Positions 34,577-43,775 are shown, numbered from the stretch's first letter. The stretch: 64,000 nt of DNA from Actinacidiphila bryophytorum (GCF_016916835.1 NZ_JAFFIX010000002.1:124001-188000); one strand, 5' to 3'. The notes: a model not told the origin generated them from the sequence alone. Translations and numbers: made by a program.

Positions 34577-35475
34577 GCGCGCTTACCGGCCGCCCGCCGC
34601 GTCGCGGACCGCGCGGCATCCTGCCGTGGCTGGCGGCTCCGGCGCTGGTGGTCTTCGTCTGCTTCGCCGTGGTTCCGCTCGTCGGTGTTTTCGTCCTGAG
34701 CTTCACCACATGGGACGGGATCGGCGCCATCCACGCGGCGGGGCTGAGCAGTTGGCGTACGGTCCTCACCGATCCCGGGCTGCCGCACGCCCTCCAGGTG
34801 ACGTTCCTCGTGATGATCGCGTCCTGGGCCGTCCAGACCCCGCTGAGCATCCTGCTGGGCACCTTCATGGCCGGCCGCCAACGCTACCGGGCGGCGCTTG
34901 GCGTGGTGTACTTCATCCCGCTGCTGCTCAGCTCCGCTGCGATCGCGGTCGCGTACAAGGCCCTGCTGGACCCCAATTTCGGCCTGGGCGCCGGACTGAA
35001 GATCGGGGCGCTCAGCAAGGACTGGCTGGGCAGACCCGGGCTCGCGTTCGGCGTCGTCGTCTTCGTCGTCTCCTGGCAGTTCATACCGTTCCACTCGCTG
35101 ATCTACCAAGCCGGGGTCCAGCAGATTCCGAAGTCCCTCTACGAGGCGTCGCAGTTGGACGGTGCCGGGCGGATCCGGCAGTTCTTCAGCATCACGCTGC
35201 CCCAGCTGAAGTACACCATCATCACCTCGTCCACGCTGATGGTGGTCGGCTCGCTGACCTTCTTCGACCTCATCTGGGTCCTGACCGAGGGCGGCCCCGG
35301 AGACGCCACCCGGGTTCTCGCGCTGGACATGTACAAGCGGGGATGGCGGGGCAGCCAGATGGGGCCGGCCAGCGCCATCGCGACCATCCTGGTCCTGGTC
35401 GGCCTCGCCCTCGCCCTGCTGCTGCGCCGGCTCGGAGGCCGGGACGCCGGCGAGAGCCAACTCGAGGGGGCCTGA
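34573..35475 (+). CDS. Sugar ABC transporter permease 1 (MalF-like)
   Basis: A 300-residue inner-membrane permease with about six transmembrane segments, beginning LPWLAAPALVVFVCFAVVPLVGVFVLSF. The EAA loop, which contacts the ATPase, reads SLYEASQLDGAGRIRQFFSITLP. The C-terminal segment is ATILVLVGLALALLLRRL. Its ATG overlaps the stop of the binding-protein gene (ATGA). No ATPase gene is in the operon; Streptomyces importers of this type commonly share the MsiK ATPase, encoded elsewhere. Confidence 0.92.
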   Translation: MSALTGRPPRRGPRGILPWLAAPALVVFVCFAVVPLVGVFVLSFTTWDGIGAIHAAGLSSWRTVLTDPGLPHALQVTFLVMIASWAVQTPLSILLGTFMAGRQRYRAALGVVYFIPLLLSSAAIAVAYKALLDPNFGLGAGLKIGALSKDWLGRPGLAFGVVVFVVSWQFIPFHSLIYQAGVQQIPKSLYEASQLDGAGRIRQFFSITLPQLKYTIITSSTLMVVGSLTFFDLIWVLTEGGPGDATRVLALDMYKRGWRGSQMGPASAIATILVLVGLALALLLRRLGGRDAGESQLEGA

Positions 35476-35476
35476 C

Positions 35477-36373
35477 GTGACCACCACGCTCACCAGGACG
35501 CACCGTCCGGAAAAGGACACCCGCCGCGAAAGGCAACGCCGCTCCCGCCCGGCGGCCCGCCGGCACAACTGGGCCGCCGGCGTGGCCGGATGGGCCTGGC
35601 TGGTCGTCGTCGCCATACCCCTGTACTGGATTGTCATCACCAGTCTGAAGGACAAGAGCCGCTACTACGCGAGCAACCCGCTGGTGCCCTCCGGCGACCC
35701 CACGCTGGCCAACTACCGGCTGGTCATCGAGTCCGACTTCATCCGCTATTTCGCGAACAGCGCCGTGGTCACCGTCGGCGCCGTCCTGCCGGCCGTCGCC
35801 TTCTCCGTCATGGCCGCCTACGCGATCGTGCGCGGCTGGCGCATGCGGGTCCTGCGCGCGATGAACGGGCTGTTCCTCATGGGCCTGGCCATCCCCCTGC
35901 AGGCGACGGTGATCCCGGTCTACCTGCTCATCATCAAGCTGAAGCTGTACGACAGCCTGCTGGCGCTGATCCTCCCGTCGATCGCCTTCGCCATCCCGCT
36001 GTCAGTGCTGGTGCTCGCCAACTTCGTCCGCGACATACCCGAGGAGCTGTTCGACTCGATGCGGGTCGACGGCGCCACCGAGTGGACGACGCTGTGGCGG
36101 CTGGCGGTACCGCTGACCCGCCCGGCCATCCTCACCGTGAGCATCTTCAACGGGCTCACCATCTGGAACGGGTTCCTGCTGCCACTGGTCCTCACCCAGA
36201 GCCCGGGCCGCCGGACCCTGCCGCTGGCACTGTGGACCTTCCAGGGCGAGTACGGCATCAACGTCCCCGCCGTCCTGTCCGCCGTCGTCCTCACCACACT
36301 GCCCGTCCTGGTCCTGTACGCGTTCGGCCGCCGGCAGATGCTCAGCGGCCTGACCGCCGGATTCAGCCGGTGA
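35477..36373 (+). CDS. Sugar ABC transporter permease 2 (MalG-like)
   Basis: A 298-residue permease, partner of the preceding one. First segment WLVVVAIPLYWIVITSLKD; the EAA loop is ELFDSMRVDGATEWTTLWRLAVPLTRP. GTG 35477 is one base after the previous stop, and its own stop overlaps the GTG of the GH3 gene. The pair forms the membrane channel of the sugar importer. Confidence 0.92.
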   Translation: MTTTLTRTHRPEKDTRRERQRRSRPAARRHNWAAGVAGWAWLVVVAIPLYWIVITSLKDKSRYYASNPLVPSGDPTLANYRLVIESDFIRYFANSAVVTVGAVLPAVAFSVMAAYAIVRGWRMRVLRAMNGLFLMGLAIPLQATVIPVYLLIIKLKLYDSLLALILPSIAFAIPLSVLVLANFVRDIPEELFDSMRVDGATEWTTLWRLAVPLTRPAILTVSIFNGLTIWNGFLLPLVLTQSPGRRTLPLALWTFQGEYGINVPAVLSAVVLTTLPVLVLYAFGRRQMLSGLTAGFSR

Positions 36374-38748
36374 CCGGCGTGGCCGCAGGGACCACCCCCG
36401 GCATGCCCCTCTGGAACGACCCCGCCCTTCCCGCCGCCACCAGGGTCGACGCCCTGATCGGCGCGATGACCCTTCAGGAGAAGACCGCACAGCTGTTCGG
36501 CGTATGGGTCGGCGCCTCCGACCAAGGCGGCGAAGTGGCCCCCCACCAGCACGACATGGAGGAGGCCGTCGACCTTGAGGCGCTGCTGCCCACCGGACTC
36601 GGCCAGCTGACGCGCCCCTTCGGCACCGTCCCCGTCGACCCCGCACTCGGTGCCCTCTCCCTGGCCCGCACCCAGGCCCGCATCGCCTCGGCGAACCGCT
36701 TCGGCATCCCCGCTCTGGCGCACGAGGAGTGCCTGGCCGGATTCGCCGCCTGGGGCGCGACGGCATACCCCGTTCCGCTGTCCTGGGGTGCCACCTTCGA
36801 CCCGGACGCGGTGCGCCGCATGGCGGCCGCCATCGGCCGCGACATGCGGTCCGTCGGCGTCCACCAGGGCCTCGCACCCGTCCTCGACGTCGTACGCGAC
36901 GCCCGCTGGGGCCGCGTGGAGGAGACCATCGGCGAGGACCCCTACCTCGTGGGCAGCATCGGCACCGCGTACGTGCAGGGCCTTGAGTCCGCCGGTGTCG
37001 TCGCCACCCTCAAGCACCTCGTCGGCTACTCGGCCTCACGTGCCGGCCGCAACCTCGCCCCCTCCTCCGTCGGCCCGCGTGAACGCGCCGACGTCCTGCT
37101 GCCCCCCTTCGAGATGGCCGTCCGCGAGGGCGGCGCCCGCTCGGTGATGAACGCCTACACCGACACCGACGGCATGCCCTCCGCCGCCGACGAGGACCTG
37201 CTCACCGGACTGCTGCGCGACACCTGGGGCTTCGACGGCACCGTCGTCGCCGACTACTTCGCCATCGCCTTCCTCAAGACCCTGCACGGCATCGCAGCCG
37301 ACTGGGCCGAAGCCGCCGGCACCGCACTCGCGGCGGGCATCGACGTCGAACTGCCCAACGTCAAGACCTTCGGCGCGCCCCTCGTGCAGGCCGTCACCGA
37401 GGGCCGCGTACCGGAGGAACTCATCGACCGCGCCCTGCGTCATGTCCTCGCCCAGAAGGCGGCGCTCGGCCTGCTGGACCCCGGCTGGAGCCCGATGCCG
37501 GCCGCGCTCGACGGCGCGGACCCCGACGACCCGCAGGCCCTGCGCGGCACGGTCGATCTGGACCGTCCCGAGAACCGCCGGCTGGCCCGTGAGATCGCCG
37601 AGAAGGCGATCGTCCTGCTCGCCAACGACGGCACCCTGCCGCTCCCCCGGCCCGGCCGTATCGCCCTGATCGGTCCCAACGCGACCGAGGCCACTGCCGT
37701 GCTGGGCTGCTACTCCTTCCCGCAGCACATCGGCGCCCGCCACCCCGGTACCCCCCTCGGCATCGAACTGCCCACGCTCCACGACACTCTCGCCGCCGAG
37801 TTCCCCGACGCCGAGATCACGCTCGCCCGCGGCACCGGAGTCGACGACAAGGACCTCTCCGGCATCCCCGAGGCCGCCCGGGCGGCGCGCGAGGCAGACG
37901 TCGCCGTGGTGGTGCTCGGCGACCGTGCGGGGATGTTCGGGCGGGGCACGAGCGGCGAGGGCTGCGACGCCGACTCGCTGATCCTCCCGGGCGAGCAGCA
38001 GTACCTCCTCGACACCCTGCTCGATCAGGGCACACCCGTGGTCACGGTTCTGCTTGCCGGACGGCCGTACGCCCTCGGCCGCGCCGTGGAGGAGTCCGCG
38101 GCGATCGTGCAGTCGTTCTTCCCCGGGGAGGAGGGGACCCGTGCGATCGCAGGGGTTCTCAGCGGCCGTGTCAATCCCTCCGGGCGGCTCCCGGTCAGCG
38201 TGCCGCGAGACCCCGGCTCCCAGCCGGCCACGTACCTCGGTGCGCGGCTCGCACACGCCAGCGCGGTGTCGAACATCGACCCGACCCCGGCGTTCGCATT
38301 CGGCCACGGCCTGTCCTACACGGCGTTCGACTGGAGCGACCTGACCGCGGACACCCAGGAGGCCCCGACGGACGGGGAGTTCACCCTCGCATTCACCGTG
38401 CGCAACACCGGCGAGCGGTCCGGCACCGAGGTCGTCCAGCTCTATCTGCACGACCCGGTCGCCTCCGTCGTCCAGCCGGTGCAACGCCTCGCCGGCTACA
38501 CCCGCCTCGACCTGGAGCCGGGCGAGGCCCACCGCGTCCGCGTCACGGTCCCGGCCGACCTCGCGTCATTCACCGGCCGCGACGGCCGGCGCGTCGTCGA
38601 ACCGGGCGAACTGGAAGTGCGGTTGGCGGCCTCCGCCGCGGATGCCCGCCTGACGGCCAGGGTCACGCTCACCGGAGCCGTCCGCCACGTGGATCACACG
38701 AGGCGCCTCCATGCCGCGTTCGGGCACGAACCGGTGGGCCGGGCCTGA
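36370..38748 (+). CDS. GH3 beta-glycosidase (beta-xylosidase/glucosidase type)
   Basis: A 792-residue GH3 enzyme with no signal peptide, so it acts on imported oligosaccharides in the cytoplasm. Domain order: TIM barrel (about 20-330), alpha/beta sandwich (350-560) and C-terminal fibronectin type III-like domain (680-770). The nucleophile is Asp295 in GTVVADYFAI. The substrate-binding KHLVGYSASRAGRN replaces the usual KHFxGY...GRN motif. FFPGEEGTRAIAGVL and FGHGLSYTAF are family signatures. The VADYFA form is typical of the BxlA beta-xylosidase-like subgroup, agreeing with the LacI/ABC context. GTG 36370 overlaps the permease stop. Substrate is inferred, and arabino- or glucosides are possible. 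Confidence 0.9.
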   Translation: MTGVAAGTTPGMPLWNDPALPAATRVDALIGAMTLQEKTAQLFGVWVGASDQGGEVAPHQHDMEEAVDLEALLPTGLGQLTRPFGTVPVDPALGALSLARTQARIASANRFGIPALAHEECLAGFAAWGATAYPVPLSWGATFDPDAVRRMAAAIGRDMRSVGVHQGLAPVLDVVRDARWGRVEETIGEDPYLVGSIGTAYVQGLESAGVVATLKHLVGYSASRAGRNLAPSSVGPRERADVLLPPFEMAVREGGARSVMNAYTDTDGMPSAADEDLLTGLLRDTWGFDGTVVADYFAIAFLKTLHGIAADWAEAAGTALAAGIDVELPNVKTFGAPLVQAVTEGRVPEELIDRALRHVLAQKAALGLLDPGWSPMPAALDGADPDDPQALRGTVDLDRPENRRLAREIAEKAIVLLANDGTLPLPRPGRIALIGPNATEATAVLGCYSFPQHIGARHPGTPLGIELPTLHDTLAAEFPDAEITLARGTGVDDKDLSGIPEAARAAREADVAVVVLGDRAGMFGRGTSGEGCDADSLILPGEQQYLLDTLLDQGTPVVTVLLAGRPYALGRAVEESAAIVQSFFPGEEGTRAIAGVLSGRVNPSGRLPVSVPRDPGSQPATYLGARLAHASAVSNIDPTPAFAFGHGLSYTAFDWSDLTADTQEAPTDGEFTLAFTVRNTGERSGTEVVQLYLHDPVASVVQPVQRLAGYTRLDLEPGEAHRVRVTVPADLASFTGRDGRRVVEPGELEVRLAASAADARLTARVTLTGAVRHVDHTRRLHAAFGHEPVGRA

Positions 38749-38762
38749 ACGGGGTGTGCGCT

Positions 38763-39950
38763 TCACAGCAGGCCGCGTCGGGCGAGGTTGCGCATCAACG
38801 CCCGTACGCCGAACGTCCACGGCGTGGCCTGCTCGCTGGTGATCACGGTGTTGACGAGAGCCCCGAGGGAAGGGGTGGAGATCCGCACGATGTCGCCGTA
38901 CTCGTGCGTGAAACCCGCGCCGGGTTCGTGCCGGTCCTCGGTGGGGGCGAACAGGGTTCCGGTGAACAGCGCGAAACCGTCCGGGTACTGGTGGTGCGAA
39001 CCGTGTGTGGCGGCCACCAGGTCCAGGACGTCGCGGCTGATCTCACGCATGGAGCTGCTGCCGTGCAGTACGTAGCCGTCCGCGCCGTCGATCCGCAGGT
39101 CGATGTCCAGCCCGCGTACGGTGTCGAGGCCGAAACCGTCGTCGAGCAGGCGGACGAACGGGCCGATCGCGCATGAGGCGTTGTTGTCCTTGGCCTGGGA
39201 CAGCAGCAGCGCGCTGCGTCCCTCGATGTCGCGGAGGTTGACGTCGTTGCCGAGCGTCGCGCCGCGTACCCGTCCACGCGAGTCCACCACGAGTACGGCC
39301 TCGGGCTCGGGGTTGTTCCACACCGAGGCGCTGAGCACTCCGACATCGGCTCCGGTACCGACGGCGGACAGCACCGGGGCCTTGGTGAACACCTCCGGGT
39401 CCGGCCCGATGCCGACCTCCAGATACTGCGACCAGAGTCCTTCGGAGACCAGCAGTTCCCTGGCCTTGCCCGCCTCCGGCGAACCGGGGCGGATGCCGTC
39501 GAGCGCGCCGCCCACCACCTGCCCGACGCGCTCGCGCACCCGGGCGGCCTGCGCCGGATCGCCGCCCGCGCGCTCCTCGATGACGCGCTCCAGCAGGCTC
39601 CGGGCGAAGGTCACGCCCGCGGCCTTGATCGCCTGCAGATCGACGGGGGCCAGCAGATGCGGGAGGTCCTGGCGGCCGGCGGGGGCCTGCAGCAGTTCGT
39701 CGAGGCTCCAGGTGCGGCCGCCCTCGGCCTCCCGGACAACCGTCGCCGCGTCGTCACGTTCCAGCAGGTCGGAGACGGTGGGGGCGAGGGATGTCAGGTC
39801 GACGAGCTGCCCGTTGCGGACCGCGGCCACACACGGCCCGCCCCACTCCGGGACGTGGACGCGTGCAACAAGAGCGGCCTGGTCGGCGTCCTCCGGAAGG
39901 ACGGAGGCTGCGGTGAGGACAGGGCGGGGGCGTGCTGCTGCCGGTTCCAT
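38763..39950 (-). CDS. FAH-family 2-keto-3-deoxy-sugar-acid dehydratase (AraD1-like)
   Basis: A 395-residue protein of the fumarylacetoacetate-hydrolase superfamily. The segment GVTFARSLLERVIEERAGGDPAQAARVRERVG matches the AraD1-type dehydratases, which convert L-2-keto-3-deoxyarabonate (or the xylonate equivalent) to alpha-ketoglutarate semialdehyde. The FAH metal site is visible in WNNPEPEAVLVVDSRGRV, followed by GATLGNDVNLRDIEGRSALLLSQAKDNN. ATG 39950 is preceded by AGGAGA. The next gene upstream is an IlvD/Edd dehydratase, which supplies the substrate in the same pathway. Confidence 0.85.
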   Translation of the reverse strand: MEPAAARPRPVLTAASVLPEDADQAALVARVHVPEWGGPCVAAVRNGQLVDLTSLAPTVSDLLERDDAATVVREAEGGRTWSLDELLQAPAGRQDLPHLLAPVDLQAIKAAGVTFARSLLERVIEERAGGDPAQAARVRERVGQVVGGALDGIRPGSPEAGKARELLVSEGLWSQYLEVGIGPDPEVFTKAPVLSAVGTGADVGVLSASVWNNPEPEAVLVVDSRGRVRGATLGNDVNLRDIEGRSALLLSQAKDNNASCAIGPFVRLLDDGFGLDTVRGLDIDLRIDGADGYVLHGSSSMREISRDVLDLVAATHGSHHQYPDGFALFTGTLFAPTEDRHEPGAGFTHEYGDIVRISTPSLGALVNTVITSEQATPWTFGVRALMRNLARRGLL

Positions 39951-40006
39951 GATCGATGCTCTCCTGGATTCGAGGGGGCCGAGGGGTCCGGTCGCCGGGC
40001 GCGGGC

Positions 40007-41743
40007 TCAGTGGGAGTCGCGGGGAACCTCGTGTCCACGGCTTCCGCGCAGAAAGCCGAAGTCGGCACCCCGGTCGGCCTGTTCCACGTTCTGGACATAG
40101 AGCCAGGCATAGCCGCTGGTGTGCTGCTCGGCGGGTGCCTTCCACGCCCTCCGCCGCCGGGCGAGCTCGGCGGCGTCCACGTCGAGGTCCAGGGTGCGGT
40201 TCGGGACGTCGAGGACGACGAGGTCGCCGTCGCGCACCAGCGCCAGGGGTCCGCCGACCGCGGCCTCGGGCGCCACGTGCAGGACGACGGTCCCGTACCC
40301 CGTGCCGCTCATCCGGCCGTCGCAGATGCGCACCATGTCCGTGATCCCGGCCTTCAACACCTTGGCGGGCAGCGGGACGTTGGAGACCTCGGGCATTCCG
40401 GGGTAGCCCTTGGGACCGGCGTTGCGGATGACGATGACGGTGTTCTCGTCGACATCGAGATCCGGGTCGTCGGCGACCGCGTGGTAGGCCTCGGGGGAGT
40501 CGAAGACCCGAGCGGGGCCGCGGTGGGTGAGCAGGTGCGGTGACGCGGCGGACTGCTTGATCACGGCGCCGTCGGGACACAGGTTGCCGCGCAGGACGGC
40601 GGTACCGGTGCCGGCCGGCTGGAAGGGGGCGTCGAGGCTCGTGATGACGTCGGTGTCGTCGTTCCCGGCGCTGCCGACGTTCTCGGCGACGCCACGCCCG
40701 GTGACGGTGATCTGCTCGCCGTGCAGCAGCCCGCCGCGCAGCAGCTCGGCCATGACCGCCGGCAGCCCGCCCGCGTAGCAGAAGTCCTCCATCAGGTACG
40801 TGCCGCTGGGCATCAGGTTGACCAGGGTCGGCACCGCGCGGGCCAGCTCGTCGAAGTCCTCCAGGTCCAGGTCGACACCGACGCGTCCGGCGATGGCGGT
40901 GAGATGGATGATGGCGTTGGTGGAGCCGCCGATGGCCGCGTTGACCCGGACGGCGTTCTCGAACGCCCTCCGGGTCAGGATCTGCGAGGGGCGCAACTCC
41001 TCCTCCACCATGCGCACGATGCGCTGCCCCGCCGACTGCGCGACCTCCGTCCGCCGGGAGTCGACCGCAGGCCAGGCCGCCGAGCCCGGCAGCTGCATAC
41101 CGAGCGCCTCGGCCATGCAGGCCATCGTGGAGGCGGTGCCCATGGTCATGCAGTGGCCTTCGGAGCGGGCCATGCAGCCCTCGGCGAAGAAGCACTCCTC
41201 CTCGGTCATCCGGCCGGTCTTCAGGTCCTCCTCGAACTTCCACACGTGAGTGCCGGATCCCACGTCCTGACCCCGGTACTTGCCGTTGAGCATCGGCCCG
41301 CCGGTGACCATGACGGCGGGCAGGTCGACGCTGGCAGCGCCCATGAGCATGGCGGGAGTGGTCTTGTCGCAGCCGGACAGGAGCACGACGCCGTCGAGCG
41401 GGTTGGCCCGGATCAGCTCCTCGACCTCCATGGCCATCAGGTTGCGGTACAGCATGGCGGTGGGGCGCATCAGGGTCTCGCCGGTGGCCATGGTCGGGAA
41501 CTGGAGCGGGAAGCCGCCGGCCTGCCACACGCCGCGCTTGACGGCTTCGGCGACGCGGGTCAGATGTGCGTTGCACGGGGCGAGTTCGGACGCACTGGTC
41601 GCGATACCGATGACGGGGCGGCCGTCGAAGACCTCGTGCCCGAATCCCTGGTTGCGCATCCAGGAGCGGTACAGCATGCCGCTGCGGCCGCTCGCGCCGA
41701 ACCACGCCTGGCTGCGACGGCTCGTCCGGTTCCCATCGGTCAT
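40007..41743 (-). CDS. IlvD/Edd family dehydratase, likely sugar-acid (arabonate/xylonate) dehydratase
   Basis: A 578-residue Fe-S dehydratase. The cluster ligands are probably Cys57 in ELAPCNAHL, Cys125 in LLSGCDKTTPA and Cys198 in GHCMTMGTASTMAC. GGSTNAIIHLTAIAGRVG and CDGRMSGTGYGTVVLHV are family blocks. It resembles the pentonate dehydratases more than the biosynthetic IlvD, and the adjoining AraD1-like enzyme agrees: together they would turn L-arabonate or D-xylonate into alpha-ketoglutarate semialdehyde. No dehydrogenase or semialdehyde oxidase gene is in the window. ATG 41743 follows GGAGT. Control is by the divergent GntR protein. Confidence 0.87.
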   Translation of the reverse strand: MTDGNRTSRRSQAWFGASGRSGMLYRSWMRNQGFGHEVFDGRPVIGIATSASELAPCNAHLTRVAEAVKRGVWQAGGFPLQFPTMATGETLMRPTAMLYRNLMAMEVEELIRANPLDGVVLLSGCDKTTPAMLMGAASVDLPAVMVTGGPMLNGKYRGQDVGSGTHVWKFEEDLKTGRMTEEECFFAEGCMARSEGHCMTMGTASTMACMAEALGMQLPGSAAWPAVDSRRTEVAQSAGQRIVRMVEEELRPSQILTRRAFENAVRVNAAIGGSTNAIIHLTAIAGRVGVDLDLEDFDELARAVPTLVNLMPSGTYLMEDFCYAGGLPAVMAELLRGGLLHGEQITVTGRGVAENVGSAGNDDTDVITSLDAPFQPAGTGTAVLRGNLCPDGAVIKQSAASPHLLTHRGPARVFDSPEAYHAVADDPDLDVDENTVIVIRNAGPKGYPGMPEVSNVPLPAKVLKAGITDMVRICDGRMSGTGYGTVVLHVAPEAAVGGPLALVRDGDLVVLDVPNRTLDLDVDAAELARRRRAWKAPAEQHTSGYAWLYVQNVEQADRGADFGFLRGSRGHEVPRDSH

Positions 41744-41825
41744 GTGGGTACTCCGTAGCTCTCGTGTCGGCTGGTTCTCGGTGGTGCGGTGTCGGGTGGG
41801 TGCCCGCAGGCCGTAGTCTGGGAGC

Positions 41826-41840
41826 AATCATTAAATGATT
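41826..41840. promoter_or_regulatory. Candidate FCD-type GntR operator
   Basis: AATCAT-TAA-ATGATT, a perfect 6-bp-arm palindrome with a 3-base centre, in the gap between the dehydratase gene and the divergent regulator. This AT-rich form is typical of FadR-subfamily sites and stands out in GC-rich surroundings. Confidence 0.6.
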
Positions 41841-41872
41841 CGATGAATGACGTCCAGGGGTGAACGGAGATC

Positions 41873-42589
41873 GTGGTGCGTTTCCCGACCATGCATGAGC
41901 GCGTGGTCGACGAGCTCGGCCGCCGCATCGTGGGCGGCGTGTGGGAACCGCGGCATCCGCTGCCGGTCGAGGACCTGCTCGCGGCCGAGATCGGCGTCAG
42001 CCGGGGCGCGTTGCGGGAAGCGGTCAAGGCTCTGGTGGCCAAGGGGATGCTGCAGGTGCGCCCCCGCACCGGCACGCGCGTCCTGCCCGCCGAGCTCTGG
42101 AACCACCTGGACCGCGACGTCCTGCGCTGGAAGCAGGCCGGGGACGCCACGGCACTGCTGCGCGACACGAGCGAACTGCGCCGGATCGTCGAGCCCGAGG
42201 CGGCCCGGCTCGCCGCCGGCCGGGCCGGCCCCGAGGACGTACGAGCCCTGTACGACGCACTGGCCGCCATGGAGGCCGCCGCGGCCGAACCCGCCCGCAG
42301 CGGCTACGTCGAGGCCGACATCGCCTTCCACCGGGCCCTGCTCGACGCAGGCGGCAACCGTCTGCTCGGCTCACTGGGCCGTGCCATCGACATCGCGCTG
42401 GAACACAGTTTCCTCATCAGCACCCAGACCCCGGGCGCGGTGGAAGCCTCGCTGCCCGGCCACCGCGCCGTCGTGGAAGCCGTGGCGGCCGGCGATCCCG
42501 CGGCAGCGGCGGCCGCGGTCCTGACCATCATCGAAGCGGCAGAAAAAGAGATCGCCCAGTCCCCCGCACTGCACCGCGATGCCCCATAG
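41873..42589 (+). CDS. GntR family regulator, FadR/FCD subfamily
   Basis: A 238-residue regulator. The winged helix is near residues 10-70 (VVDELGRRIVGGVWEPRHPLP, GVSRGALREAVKALVAKGMLQVRPRTGTRV). The helical FCD effector domain follows, with metal-site residues in ADIAFHRALLDAGGN and PGHRAVVEAVAAGD. GTG 41873 is preceded by CGGAGA. It is divergent from the sugar-acid dehydratase operon and probably represses it; FCD regulators of such operons usually respond to the aldonate or its keto-deoxy product. Confidence 0.88.
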   Translation: MVRFPTMHERVVDELGRRIVGGVWEPRHPLPVEDLLAAEIGVSRGALREAVKALVAKGMLQVRPRTGTRVLPAELWNHLDRDVLRWKQAGDATALLRDTSELRRIVEPEAARLAAGRAGPEDVRALYDALAAMEAAAAEPARSGYVEADIAFHRALLDAGGNRLLGSLGRAIDIALEHSFLISTQTPGAVEASLPGHRAVVEAVAAGDPAAAAAAVLTIIEAAEKEIAQSPALHRDAP

Positions 42590-42668
42590 CCCCTGCCCGC
42601 CTGCGCGACGGGGGCCTTCGCGGTGCCCGGCTGCCTCAAGCACGACAGCGGCGCGAGGCCCGAACCGA

Positions 42669-43185
42669 GGACAACGCAACCCCGGCACAGGCACGGCTGT
42701 TGCGGCTGCTCAAGGTCCAGGAGGAGGTCGGCGAGGTGGCACAGGCGGCGATGGGCGCCGTCTCCGTGGTGGCGCACCCGCACGAGGCGGCTCACCGCAA
42801 CAGCCGCTTTCCCCCGACGAAGCTGGACCTCCACGCCACCGACGGCGCCACAGTCAGCCTGAAGGCGCTGGGTGCAGGTCGCACGGTGCTCTACATCTAC
42901 CCGCTGACGGGCCGCCCCGGCACCGGTCTCCCCGAAGGCTGGGACTCCATCCCCGGCGCCCGTGGCTGCACTGCCGAGACATGCGGCTTCCGCGACCACC
43001 GCCAGGACCTGCTCGCGGCCGGCGCGACCCAGGTGTACGGCCTTTCCAGCCAGGACAGCGACTACCAACGTGAGGTCACCGAGCGGCTCCGCCTCCCTTT
43101 CCAGATGCTGTCCGACCCCGCACGAAGCTTGGCCCAGGCGCTGGACCTGGCTCGGCGACAACGCCGACCGGCCTTGATGCATCCA
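42669..43185 (+). pseudogene. Chimeric remnant: MazG-like fragment fused to truncated peroxiredoxin
   Basis: The frame reads DNATPAQARLLRLLKVQEEVGEVAQAAMGAVS, then changes abruptly into an AhpC/TSA-type peroxiredoxin (VSLKALGAGRTVLYIYPLTG, GARGCTAETCGFRDH, YGLSSQDSDYQREVTERLRLPFQMLSDP). The first 98 bases (42669-42766) match 50177-50274 inside the intact MazG-like gene with about four differences. The peroxiredoxin lacks its N-terminus and everything after ALDL. No start codon with a ribosome site is seen. Product CxxxxxC-type active-site Cys residues remain. It is best read as a recombination junction, not a working gene. Confidence 0.7.
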
Positions 43186-43243
43186 CCAGAGCCTGCACGT
43201 TCCCGTCCCTGCACAAGGGACCCGGGGAGAAGCAGACTCATAC

Positions 43244-43305
43244 GCGGCGGCCGTTCTCCCGTGCTTCGTGACTCGACATCTCGAAGCGTGAAGAACGGCC
43301 GCCGC
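43244..43305. repeat. Large inverted repeat
   Basis: Perfect 14-bp arms GCGGCGGCCGTTCT / AGAACGGCCGCCGC, 34 bases apart. Inside is a second stem, GCTTCG / CGAAGC. It may be a terminator for transcription from either side or the end of a lost element; the position beyond a truncated gene favours neither. Confidence 0.6.
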
Positions 43306-43367
43306 CGATGTCCCGGGAGGAACCGCTGATCAGCAGGTCGAGTGACACCCGGGATCAAACACCGAGC

Positions 43368-43775
43368 TCAGTGGTCGTTGAGGTAGGAGTGGAAGGTCTC
43401 ATCCGCGTAGTTCGGGCCCCGATAGATGTCAACGTAGATTTCCGTGTTCTCCGGCAGGTCGAAACCTGCCATCGTGGCGTTGGCCTCGATGCAATAGCCC
43501 TTGCCACCGTAGGCCGCCAGGTAGTACCACCCCCCGTCCCAGGAGACATACGCCCGAGGGGTGGCTCCGTCGGCGGCGGTGTCGCAGAGGCGGACGGTGT
43601 CGCCGTGCTCGTGGATGTAGATCGTGCCGCCGTGGGCGGAGTCCGCGGTCGTCCAGATGTGGTCCCAGCTGTCGGCGCTGGGCTGTGCAGGTGCGGCCGA
43701 GGCCGACGTGGCGGTGGCGAGTGTCCCGCCGGCCAGCAGGAGAGCGACGGCTAAGGTCGCGAACTTCTTTCGCAT
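43368..43775 (-). CDS. Small secreted protein, unknown function
   Basis: A 135-residue protein with a clear signal peptide (MRKKFATLAVALLLAGGTLATATSASA). The mature part of about 107 residues is rich in aromatic residues, with two Cys (RLCDTAADG and KGYCIEAN), so one disulfide is likely. ATG 43775 follows GGGAGA at good spacing. It stands alone within a decayed region but appears intact. Such small exported proteins are common in Streptomyces; no family recognised. Confidence 0.65.
   Translation of the reverse strand: MRKKFATLAVALLLAGGTLATATSASAAPAQPSADSWDHIWTTADSAHGGTIYIHEHGDTVRLCDTAADGATPRAYVSWDGGWYYLAAYGGKGYCIEANATMAGFDLPENTEIYVDIYRGPNYADETFHSYLNDH

Noticed and set aside
39951..41831. Upstream extension of the FAH-family frame
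   Set aside because: It is an out-of-frame reading through the IlvD/Edd dehydratase gene; the real start with AGGAGA is at 39950.
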